A DNA stretch of 7,861 nt from Bryobacterales bacterium (GTDB taxonomy: Bacteria; Acidobacteriota; Terriglobia; Bryobacterales; Bryobacteraceae): assembly GCA_003139735.1 (NCBI GenBank), contig PLGA01000261.1, positions 1-7,861 of the forward strand. Reading direction: 5' to 3'. This document shows, piece by piece, positions 1 to 5,619 of the stretch. Numbering within the stretch: the first letter of the stretch is position 1; every line of letters starts with the position of its first letter. The notes under the pieces are model-generated. The model worked only from the letters and a program-made list of their open reading frames with translations. It had not been told where the DNA came from and did no database searches. The translations under genes and the position numbers were made by a program.

Positions 1-228
1 CGTGCTGAGGCCGGCGCGCGCCATGAGCGGCGCCGAGTTCCCGATTCCCCCCGGTGTGGCGTAACCGTCGCGAATCCACTCGGCCAGTTGCTCCTGCGAA
101 TAGCCGGGCATGTCTTCAGTCTCGCACCGCGCCAGGCCGCCTTCCCCGGCGAGATTGTCGGTGAAATCGAAGTCCTTGCGCCGGAAATCCACGACGGCTG
201 TGTTTAACACCAGAATATCCATCGCCAT
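1..228 (-). CDS. PfkB-family carbohydrate kinase, N-terminal part (runs off the left edge)
   Basis: The visible 76 residues start MAMDILVLNTAVVDFRR. Near the edge is GGIGNSAPLMARAGLST (about residues 60-76), which resembles the N-terminal substrate-binding signature of ribokinase/PfkB sugar kinases (GG followed by N, A and ARLG-like residues). Family members phosphorylate sugars or nucleosides with ATP in the cytoplasm. The ATP-binding and catalytic GAGD-type motif would lie beyond the window, so the substrate cannot be named. Two in-frame ATGs, at 228 and 222, sit behind a GGGAGG element at about 232-237. The first is 4 nt away and the second 10 nt, so the start is uncertain by two codons. 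The same-strand neighbour upstream is a sugar-type oxidoreductase, which fits a carbohydrate-metabolism locus. The family call rests on one motif and is moderate. Confidence 0.6.
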   Translation of the reverse strand, partial: MAMDILVLNTAVVDFRRKDFDFTDNLAGEGGLARCETEDMPGYSQEQLAEWIRDGYATPGGIGNSAPLMARAGLST

Positions 229-357
229 CCGTCCTCCCGACGAGCATCTACCCGTTTACGCCATTTGTATCATGGCGCTGCACTTATTGACGTGATCCGG
301 CGACAGATTCGCCGGCCCAGCGATAACGGCGCCGGCTTTCACGGATGCTTCATTCCA

Positions 358-395
358 GTGGGGCAGGCCATCGTTTTTTGTGGCCTGCCTTCTTC
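358..395. repeat. Dispersed hairpin repeat, copy A (short form)
   Basis: This is an imperfect palindrome opening GTGGGGC and closing CTGCCTTCTTC. The arms GGCAGGCCA (362-370) and TGGCCTGCC (381-389) are perfect reverse complements around a 10-nt T-rich loop. It shares both ends with copies at 397, 2018 and 6367 but lacks the inner stem, so it looks like an internally deleted version. Only one base separates it from copy B. It lies between two minus-strand genes, so in RNA it could act as a processing, stabilising or weak termination hairpin; that role is inference. Confidence 0.85.
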
Positions 396-396
396 G

Positions 397-447
397 GTGG
401 GGCGGACCGGGGCGCCCACGCCTTTTGTGGGCCCGTCTGCCTTCTTC
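397..447. repeat. Dispersed hairpin repeat, copy B (full form)
   Basis: The element opens GTGGGGCGGACCGGGG and closes CTGCCTTCTTC. The inner stem is GCCCAC (414-419) with GTGGGC (427-432). The outer stem is GGCGGAC (401-407) with GTCTGCC (435-441), which pairs if one G-U is allowed. It follows copy A after a single base, giving a two-unit tandem with a 39-nt step, and ends 39 nt beyond the stop of the oxidoreductase gene. The same element recurs at 2018-2061 and inside csm4 at 6367-6414. Confidence 0.88.
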
Positions 448-486
448 TGGCCTGTTGAGTTATTCTTGGACACTACTCCAGGTTCG

Positions 487-1632
487 TTACAGTGTGTCCA
501 CCCAGGCGCGTTTGCGGGCGCTTTCCCGAACCTTCTCGAGCAGGTGCATGCCCCACGCGCCTTCCTCGAATGTCGGGTACTCCACCGGCGCCGACGGGTC
601 GGCCACTTTTCGATAGAAGCGCTTGAAGACCTGCTTGTGCGTATCGCCGTAGCCTTCGGCATGCCCGCCAGGGAGGTCGGCGAACGCAGCGGCTTTCGGG
701 TTGAGTAACGACGGGTCCTTGAGCAGCGTCAGGTTGGGCGAGTTGCGCTGGCCAATCCACAACGTGTTCGGTTCCTCCTGATTCCAGATCACCCCGGATT
801 TCGTTCCGAAAATCTCCACCTGAAAACGGTTCTTGCATCCGGCTGACATCTGGCTCACGGTGAAAGCGCCGTGCGCGCGTTCGCCCAGGCGCAGCATGAC
901 CGAACCGAAATCGTCGGTATCGATGGCGACCTCTTCATAATCCTCGGGCCGGAGTTGTTTACCGGAAAACGTCTCCACGGCGATCTTGGGTTTCTTTCGG
1001 GTCTTGTGGAAAATGACGAGATCGGCGCATACCGACGAGATCTTCTGGCCAGTCAGGTGCTGGATCATATCCATCCAATGAGAACCGATGTCGCCCATGG
1101 CGCGCAGCGCGCCGTTATCGCGGCTCTCGACTCTCCAGTTGAAGTCCGTGTCGTACAGAAGCCAGTCCTGAGAATAGGTCCCCTGCACGATCAGAATCTC
1201 GCCAAGCTCCCCGCCCTCGATCATCCTGCGGACCTGCTGCATCAGCGGGTAGTAGCGGAGGTTGTGGTTCACGCAATTCGCCAGGCCGTTCTTGCGGGCG
1301 GTCGCCGCCATCTCATTGGCCTCGGCCGAAGTGAGCGCCAGCGGCTTCTCGCAAAGCACGTGCTTGCCGGCCTGCATGGCCTCCATCGAGATCTTATGGT
1401 GCAAGGCATTCGGCGCGCATACGTGCACGGCTTGGATGGAAGGGTCCGCGAGGATCTCCCGGTAGTCGCCGGTTGTCTTTTCGATGCCCATGGCTTTGCC
1501 GAAGGAGGCTGCCTCTTCGGCTGAAATGGCCGCGACGGCGGCGACCTCTACGTTGCCGAGGCGGCGAATCCCCTCGGTATGCACACGGCCCATAAAGCCG
1601 GCGCCGATTACTGCGGTCTTGATCTTGGACAT
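487..1632 (-). CDS. Gfo/Idh/MocA-family NAD(P)-dependent oxidoreductase
   Basis: This is a 381-residue cytoplasmic protein, full length for the family. An N-terminal Rossmann fold opens with AVIGAGFMGRVH (residues 7-18), the dinucleotide-binding loop. The family hallmark EKP (95-97, in CEKPLAL) supplies the conserved Lys near the nicotinamide. In the C-terminal alpha/beta domain, GDIGSHWMDMIQHLTG (180-195) matches the catalytic D-x-G-S-H signature. Such enzymes oxidise or reduce sugars, inositols or related polyols; the substrate cannot be read from sequence. The frame can be extended upstream to a GTG at 1656, but ATG 1632 places the Rossmann strand at the usual distance from the N-terminus and is preferred. 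Purine-rich AAGAAG lies just upstream, but no strong Shine-Dalgarno is visible. The stop is TAA (487-489). It is probably functionally linked to the partial sugar kinase downstream on the same strand. Confidence 0.93.
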   Translation of the reverse strand: MSKIKTAVIGAGFMGRVHTEGIRRLGNVEVAAVAAISAEEAASFGKAMGIEKTTGDYREILADPSIQAVHVCAPNALHHKISMEAMQAGKHVLCEKPLALTSAEANEMAATARKNGLANCVNHNLRYYPLMQQVRRMIEGGELGEILIVQGTYSQDWLLYDTDFNWRVESRDNGALRAMGDIGSHWMDMIQHLTGQKISSVCADLVIFHKTRKKPKIAVETFSGKQLRPEDYEEVAIDTDDFGSVMLRLGERAHGAFTVSQMSAGCKNRFQVEIFGTKSGVIWNQEEPNTLWIGQRNSPNLTLLKDPSLLNPKAAAFADLPGGHAEGYGDTHKQVFKRFYRKVADPSAPVEYPTFEEGAWGMHLLEKVRESARKRAWVDTL

Positions 1633-1991
1633 ATTCTTCTTTATACTCCACTTCACTGGAAGTCTTGGCTCGATTTCACGCTGAGTCCCCCCGTTCCGTC
1701 CAAGGCGTCCTCAGACCAGGGATCTAATCTCAAATCCGCGATGCCAGATCTCTGCGTACTCAATCTCAAGCTGCGTTCATCCGCTCATCACCAATAATCT
1801 CACCCAATATCCCCTTTCGTCTCCATCACTTGCCGCCGCTCGATTTCAGACCCAAGCTCGACCCCGTGCGACTCTGAAAGCGTAAGGTGTATCACATGAC
1901 AAGTTCCCAAGCGCCGCCTTCCCCAGGCAAGTCGCCGTCCCGGCGCCGGCTTCGCTTCTGGGCCCGCCTGCGCTTTTCCCCGCGTTCAGGA

Positions 1992-2015
1992 CAAAAAACC
2001 AAACGAACCCAATTC
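1992..2015. repeat. 24-nt perfect direct repeat, left copy
   Basis: This 24-base unit runs from CAAAAAACC to CCCAATTC and recurs without a mismatch at 2074-2097, an 82-nt step. It ends two bases before the hairpin repeat at 2018. The bases just outside the unit differ between the copies (A versus G on the left, C versus T on the right), so the identity is sharply bounded. It could be part of a composite dispersed repeat, a short tandem duplication, or an unusually long target duplication. Confidence 0.9.
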
Positions 2016-2017
2016 CG

Positions 2018-2061
2018 GTGGGGCGGGCCGGGGTGCCCATTGTGGCCCGCCTGCCTTCTTC
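2018..2061. repeat. Dispersed hairpin repeat, copy C
   Basis: The element opens GTGGGGCGGGCCGGGG and closes CTGCCTTCTTC. The arms GGCGGGCC (2022-2029) and GGCCCGCC (2044-2051) are perfect 8-bp reverse complements. It is flanked on both sides by a perfect 24-nt direct repeat. It sits downstream of the BON gene, whose transcript would read through it on the minus strand. Confidence 0.88.
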
Positions 2062-2073
2062 CATGATGCGGCG

Positions 2074-2097
2074 CAAAAAACCAAACGAACCCAATTC
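2074..2097. repeat. 24-nt perfect direct repeat, right copy
   Basis: Second exact copy of the unit at 1992-2015. The 58 bases between the copies hold hairpin repeat C (2018-2061) plus a 12-nt tail, so the arrangement is unit-hairpin-unit. Confidence 0.9.
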
Positions 2098-2173
2098 TCC
2101 CGGAACTAACTCAAAACAAATGACTTGTCCGCGAAATAACCAGCAACCGGCCGCTCATCCGCCAGGGCCCGCC

Positions 2174-2704
2174 CTATTTCCGCCCCTCCCCGGCGCTGCG
2201 CCCGGAAACGCTCTTGCCAGTCCCCAGGAGTTGGGCCGGCTTTCCGCTCCCGGTTGCCTCGGAACGCGCGTCGCCCCGCTTGATTTGAGCCCGGCGGCGT
2301 CCTTTTGCAAGGTTGGCGGCGGCTTTCTCCTTGGCCGCCTCGCTGCTCTGGACGTGATTATTCACGGCCACCGCGCCGGCGCCCTTCGCCATCCGCGTGG
2401 CCACGCCTTTGTGTTGGATTACGTCGGTCTTGCCTTCGATGGTGGCGACGCCACCCTGAACGTGAACCTGGAATTTGTCCGCATTGATCTTGGACTTGGC
2501 AAACTTGGCTCGAATCGCCGCTTCGATCAGCGCATCCGTCTGCGCATGCTCCTTCTGGGCTTGCGCCGCCGTCACCGTGGTTTTCGGCGCGATCGGCGCC
2601 CGCTTCGGTGGGGGATATGTCGGTGGGTACAAGGTCTGCGCTCCCAACCCCAGCGCCGCGACGGAGATTATGGCCGCCGCCAATCGACTTGTTCGCATGG
2701 TCAT
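2174..2704 (-). CDS. Exported BON-domain protein
   Basis: This is a 176-residue protein. Residues 1-22 (MTMRTSRLAAAIISVAALGL then GA) form a Sec-type signal peptide with a short basic start, a hydrophobic core and Ala-rich cleavage region; there is no lipobox Cys. A Pro-rich stretch follows (about 26-40), then one BON domain at about 55-121. It shows the typical amphipathic helix (DALIEAAIRAKFAKSKI), strand HVQGGVATIEGKTD, and the closing NNHVQSS. BON domains (OsmY-like) are periplasmic or envelope modules thought to bind phospholipid and to help in envelope stress. The tail (about 122-176) is Lys/Arg/Ala-rich and low complexity. ATG 2704 is preferred because AAAGG lies 6 nt upstream; ATG 2698 is an alternative. 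The gene is divergent from the cas operon, with a 74-nt gap. Nothing suggests that it belongs to the CRISPR system. Confidence 0.85.
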   Translation of the reverse strand: MTMRTSRLAAAIISVAALGLGAQTLYPPTYPPPKRAPIAPKTTVTAAQAQKEHAQTDALIEAAIRAKFAKSKINADKFQVHVQGGVATIEGKTDVIQHKGVATRMAKGAGAVAVNNHVQSSEAAKEKAAANLAKGRRRAQIKRGDARSEATGSGKPAQLLGTGKSVSGRSAGEGRK

Positions 2705-2778
2705 AGAGTGCCTTTACGCCGCTGTTGTTCTCAGGAATCTGTGCTAGAGTGAGGATTCTCAAGACTCTTCTGGTTCGC
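2705..2778. promoter_or_regulatory. Divergent intergenic region, probable promoter of the Csm operon
   Basis: These 74 bases separate the divergent BON and cas10 starts, so they must hold the operon's nearest promoter if it is transcribed from here. The best plus-strand -10 candidate is TGCTAGAGT (2742-2750), an extended -10-like TGn followed by TAGAGT, with only poor -35 matches upstream (TTGTTC 2725-2730 at 14 nt, or CTGTTG 2722-2727 at 17 nt). GAGG (2751-2754) is about 24 nt from ATG 2779, too far for a Shine-Dalgarno at that start. The location is logical, but the motif match is weak. Confidence 0.3.
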
Positions 2779-4251
2779 ATGTCTGAACAGATCCTGCTGC
2801 AGGGCAAAATTCTGGGCACCGAGGATTTCCTCTTGGCCGGTCCGGCCGAGGCGCGTTCCGGACGGTCGGCCGGCGAAGATTTGTTGGCCGGTCGCTCGCA
2901 GTGGATTACTCTGCTCTGCGAAGCGCTCCCTCGCGCGCTGCTGGCGGAACTCGGCCTCGCCCGCATTCTCCTCGGATCGAGCGGCGGCGGACAGTTCCTG
3001 GTAGTCCTGCCCGGCGAAACCCGGCAAGCCGCCGAGGATTTCCTGGTGGCAGCCGCCCGGCAGATCGCCGATCTCAGCTCGGGATATGTCAGCCTCGTTT
3101 GGGGCGTGACCGACAACCTGGGCGATTGGGCCGTCATTCGCAAGCGTCTGAACGAGGAACTCCAGGGCAAGCGCAATGCCCCGTTGGCCGCCGCCCAAAC
3201 CGAACCGGGCGGCGCGGCGTTCCGGCCGTTTACGCCCGTTTCGAGCGCCGAAGCCGACGCCTATTTCGCCAGGGAACTCGGCGCCAAGGTTCGGGGAGCG
3301 GCCCGTATCGGCTGGTCGCCCGAAGCTCCCGGCAAGGTCGCGCCGGAAGAAGGCAAGCACTCCTGGCCTTTGAGTTCCAACCTCTCTCCGGAAAGCATCA
3401 TGGTGGCGCGGCACGCGGCGCCTTCCGACGATGGAAAGTCCGCCGCCACCGTGCAGACGCTGGCGCGCCGCGCGCAGGGCCGCTCCATCTGGGGCGTGTT
3501 GCGCGGCGACGTCGATGATTTCCGCCTGCGCCTCCGCCGCGTGAACAGCATTGAGGAGCACGTCCCGCTTTCCGTGCTGTTCAAGCAGTTCTTCGCCGGC
3601 GAACTGGAAGTGCTCTGCTCCTTGCCCGAGTTCTGGCGCAAAGTCAGCATCCTTTATACCGGCGGCGACGATTTTGCGGTGTACGGCTCCTGGGACGCGC
3701 TCATCGGCCTGGCGCGCGAGGTGCAACGGCTGTTCCACCGCTTTACCGAAGAGAATCTAAAGGAATATCCGGGGCCCGAGGGCAAAACCATTTCCATGGC
3801 TATCGCCCTCGCGCCGGAGATGTACTACCCCCTTGCCGCGGTTTATGAGGAAGCGGGCCGCAATTTGGACTTGGCCAAGTCCGCGGACAAGGATTGCATC
3901 TACCTTTTGGGACGCGTTCTCGAATGGCGCCGCCTGGCCGACGCCGCGGAGTTGAAGGACACCGTCACGCGTCTGGTCCACGATTTCCGCATGTCGCGCC
4001 AATTCCTGTATCAGTTGCGGAGCTTCTACCGCCGCGAGGAATACGCGGACTGGGGACCGGCCGAGACGCTGGGCGCCTGGCGCTTCCAGCGGCGCTTCAA
4101 CCGGATCCTCAGCGGCACGCGCGACCGCGAGTTCCAGAAGCTGCGCTCGCACCTCATCACGGAGATGGTGGGGCGCAAATCGGCTGAAGTGAAATTGAGG
4201 CCCGCGGGCCTGGTGGCCCTGGAGTGGGCCAGATTGGTGACAGAGGTTTAG
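2779..4251 (+). CDS. cas10: Type III-A Cas10 (Csm1), HD-less, with GGDD cyclase palm
   Basis: Cas10 is the large subunit of the Csm complex. On binding target RNA it converts ATP to cyclic oligoadenylate. From ATG 2779 it has 490 residues, against roughly 750-850 for typical Csm1. Palm1 starts at once (about 5-130): LLQGKILGTEDFLLAG matches the usual GDISGIQDFIF-type strand, and ILLGSSGGGQFLVVLP (63-78) the palm core. A region near 160-180 (AYFARELGAKVRGAARIGW) matches the segment that normally follows the zinc knuckle, but the Cys pairs are absent; the protein's only cysteines are 47, 280 and 373. Palm2 carries LRGDVDDF (241-248) and YTGGDDF (293-299), the intact cyclase motif. A helical C-terminal domain follows (about 385-490). 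The HD nuclease domain is absent. The frame could be extended to a TTG at 2725, but that adds only 18 residues and no HD. No good Shine-Dalgarno precedes 2779, so the start is less certain than those of the other csm genes. It is the first gene of the operon. Confidence 0.93.
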   Translation: MSEQILLQGKILGTEDFLLAGPAEARSGRSAGEDLLAGRSQWITLLCEALPRALLAELGLARILLGSSGGGQFLVVLPGETRQAAEDFLVAAARQIADLSSGYVSLVWGVTDNLGDWAVIRKRLNEELQGKRNAPLAAAQTEPGGAAFRPFTPVSSAEADAYFARELGAKVRGAARIGWSPEAPGKVAPEEGKHSWPLSSNLSPESIMVARHAAPSDDGKSAATVQTLARRAQGRSIWGVLRGDVDDFRLRLRRVNSIEEHVPLSVLFKQFFAGELEVLCSLPEFWRKVSILYTGGDDFAVYGSWDALIGLAREVQRLFHRFTEENLKEYPGPEGKTISMAIALAPEMYYPLAAVYEEAGRNLDLAKSADKDCIYLLGRVLEWRRLADAAELKDTVTRLVHDFRMSRQFLYQLRSFYRREEYADWGPAETLGAWRFQRRFNRILSGTRDREFQKLRSHLITEMVGRKSAEVKLRPAGLVALEWARLVTEV

Positions 4252-4254
4252 CAC

Positions 4255-4779
4255 ATGCCACAAGAGCAGGAACAAAAGAGCCGCGAAAGCCGTCCGCCGC
4301 GTGAAGGTTCCCGCGGCCCGCGCGAAGGCGGCGGAGGACCGCCGCACGGGCCCAACGATCGCGGCGGGCCGCCCCATGGGCCTCGCGGCGGAGAGCGAGG
4401 CGGAGATCGCGCGGGCGACCGCTTCCGTCCCGAGGGTCCGCCCGAAATCGAGCTCGAAAAACTGGTCGGCGACAGCCTCTATTTGGATAATCAGGCGCAC
4501 GCCATCGTCAGCCGCATGCGCGATATGGATTCCGGCACCAAGAGCCAGTTGCGCCGCCTGTATAGCGCCGTGCGCCGCGCCGTCCGCGCGCCCGAAGGCG
4601 AGCGCCAGCACGAGTTCGTCATGCTGCGCGCGCGTTTTGCCTATACCATCGCGCGCCACGGGCTGCGCAGCCTGGACCAGCTCGAACGGCTGCTGTTGCA
4701 GGTGACCCGCAGGAACGATATCCGCGGTTATGAACGGTTCAAGGACCTTTTCGAGGCCATCGTGGCCTACAACGAGTAA
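4255..4779 (+). CDS. csm2: Csm2, small subunit of the type III-A complex, with Gly/Arg/Pro-rich tail
   Basis: A 174-residue protein. The helical core (about 63-174) matches Csm2: LRRLYSAVRRAVR (99-111), a central FVMLRARFAYTIARHG (121-136), and the family-typical end RFKDLFEAIVAYNE (161-174). Csm2 copies form the inner filament of the complex, lining the crRNA-target duplex and bridging Cas10 to Csm5; the protein has no catalytic role. Csm2 is usually about 120-150 residues. The extra length is an N-terminal tail (1-62) of Gly, Arg, Pro and charged residues, with RGGPPHGP-like units and RGG triplets, which is predicted to be disordered. ATG 4255 lies 3 nt after the cas10 stop, with AGAGG (4242-4246) 8 nt upstream. 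Another start inside the tail is possible, but the well-placed ribosome site supports this one. Confidence 0.88.
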   Translation: MPQEQEQKSRESRPPREGSRGPREGGGGPPHGPNDRGGPPHGPRGGERGGDRAGDRFRPEGPPEIELEKLVGDSLYLDNQAHAIVSRMRDMDSGTKSQLRRLYSAVRRAVRAPEGERQHEFVMLRARFAYTIARHGLRSLDQLERLLLQVTRRNDIRGYERFKDLFEAIVAYNE

Positions 4780-4782
4780 AGC

Positions 4783-5619
4783 ATGAGCGCACATACCTCC
4801 CAAACCGAGTTGATACTCATCGGTAAGCTGATCCTCGAAGGCGATATGACTTGCGAAACCGGCCTCCACGTGGGCGCGGGCAAGGGTTCCCTCGAGATTG
4901 GCGGCTCCGATAATCCCGTGGTCAAGGACGCCTTCGGCCGGCCTTACGTGCCGGGAAGTTCGCTGCGCGGGAAGATCCGCTCGCTCCTGGAGCAGGCTTC
5001 CGGCGTGGCCGTCCCCGCCGACATGGTGTACCTTTCGCGCCGCAAAGGGCAGGAAGTGCGCATCCACCAGAGCGACCGTCCCGACGACGAGATCTGCCTG
5101 CTGTTCGGCCGCAATCCCGGCCGCATGGAGCGCGTGCAGGGCGACGCCGTCGATACCTCGCTCGCCACGCCCGCGCGGCTGGCGGTCTTCGACGCTCCGC
5201 TCGATCTGGCAAGCATCACCCCCCAGATGCGCGAGAACCTCGACGACGAGCTGACCGAGGTGAAGAGCGAGAACGCCATCGACCGCATCACCTCGCAGGC
5301 CAACCCCCGCACCCTCGAGCGCGTACCCGCCGGCGCCCGTTTTCACACGCGCTTCGTCATGGACCTGCTCTGCGAAGAGGATGCCCCGCTGTTCCCGCGC
5401 GTGCTCGAAGGCATCCGGATGCTCGAAGACGACGCCTTGGGCGGCGGCGGCTCGCGCGGCAGCGGCCGCGTCAGCTTCTCCAACCTGCGGCTCGTATGGC
5501 GCGGCCGGAAATACTACGCCGCCGGCGCTCCGGAAAAGGAAATCGGGGCGGGCGCGACCGTCGCCGCCATTCAGACCGCCGTCGCCGATTCCGCGTTCTC
5601 GTTTCTGCACGAGGAGTAA
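4783..5619 (+). CDS. csm3: Csm3, backbone RAMP and target-RNA endonuclease
   Basis: A 278-residue Cas7-group RAMP that polymerises along the crRNA and cuts bound target RNA at 6-nt steps. GLHVGAGKG (27-35) is followed by EIGGSDNPVVKD (38-49), in which Asp43 aligns with the catalytic Asp of characterised Csm3 (Asp33 in the Streptococcus thermophilus protein). Next come RPYVPGSSLRGKIRSLLE (53-70), the RNA-contacting family signature, then EVKSENAIDRIT (159-170) and NPRTLERVPAGARF (174-187), and the Gly-rich loop GGGGSRGSGRVSF (220-232). All diagnostic blocks are present, so target cleavage should be active. The protein is somewhat longer than the usual 210-260 residues because of a C-terminal extension of about 45 residues. 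The start lies 3 nt after the csm2 stop, with only a weak GAG upstream, so translational coupling with csm2 is likely. Confidence 0.96.
   Translation: MSAHTSQTELILIGKLILEGDMTCETGLHVGAGKGSLEIGGSDNPVVKDAFGRPYVPGSSLRGKIRSLLEQASGVAVPADMVYLSRRKGQEVRIHQSDRPDDEICLLFGRNPGRMERVQGDAVDTSLATPARLAVFDAPLDLASITPQMRENLDDELTEVKSENAIDRITSQANPRTLERVPAGARFHTRFVMDLLCEEDAPLFPRVLEGIRMLEDDALGGGGSRGSGRVSFSNLRLVWRGRKYYAAGAPEKEIGAGATVAAIQTAVADSAFSFLHEE
5611..5616 (+). promoter_or_regulatory. Ribosome binding site for csm4
   Basis: GAGGAG lies in the last codons of csm3, 2 nt before ATG 5619. The csm3 stop TAA shares its last A with the csm4 start (TAATG). This fixes the csm4 start, and rules out the upstream frame extension into csm3, whose Arg-rich sequence does not look like a RAMP. 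Confidence 0.6.

Larger units (their letters stand above)
1633..2173. other. Non-coding gap between oxidoreductase and BON genes
   Basis: About 540 bases without a credible gene. Open frames here are short, have no recognisable domain, and are partly made of repeat sequence. Visible content: the upstream region of the oxidoreductase gene (about 1633-1850), a possible decayed half-copy of the hairpin repeat at 1958-1978, a full hairpin repeat at 2018-2061, and a perfect 24-nt direct repeat flanking it (1992-2015 and 2074-2097). I see no tRNA, CRISPR array or clear sigma-70 promoter. Because the BON gene stops at 2174 on the minus strand, the hairpin lies in its 3' region and could help end or protect that transcript. 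Confidence 0.6.

Noticed and set aside
358..447. Tandem repeats considered as a short CRISPR array
   Set aside because: The units are separated by one base rather than a spacer, differ in length, and recur singly elsewhere, including inside csm4. They are palindromic dispersed elements.
265..708. Plus-strand open frame (147 codons) across the hairpin pair and the end of the oxidoreductase
   Set aside because: It is composed of repeat sequence and antisense of a real gene, with no recognisable protein family.
871..1524. Plus-strand open frame (217 codons) opposite the oxidoreductase
   Set aside because: The minus strand carries an intact Gfo/Idh/MocA protein with all its signatures. The opposite frame has no recognisable domain.
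1846..2094. Minus-strand open frame (82 codons) in the gap
   Set aside because: Much of it is the hairpin repeat and the 24-nt repeat unit. It has no domain and no convincing ribosome site.
2731..3738. Minus-strand open frame (335 codons) opposite cas10
   Set aside because: It is an antisense artefact over conserved Cas10 palm sequence and shows no motif of its own.
4315..4425. GC-rich internal repetition in the 5' part of csm2 considered as a DNA repeat or regulatory array
   Set aside because: The repetition follows codons for Gly, Pro and Arg in the csm2 frame and is explained as low-complexity coding sequence.
3757..5610. Very long minus-strand open frame (617 codons) opposite csm2 and csm3
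   Set aside because: Its Ala/Gly/His-rich translation has no recognisable domain, while the plus strand encodes clear Csm2 and Csm3. Long antisense frames are expected in high-GC codon usage.
5496..5618. Upstream extension of the csm4 reading frame into csm3
   Set aside because: The added residues are Arg-rich out-of-frame csm3 sequence. ATG 5619 has GAGGAG just upstream and gives the normal Csm4 N-terminus.
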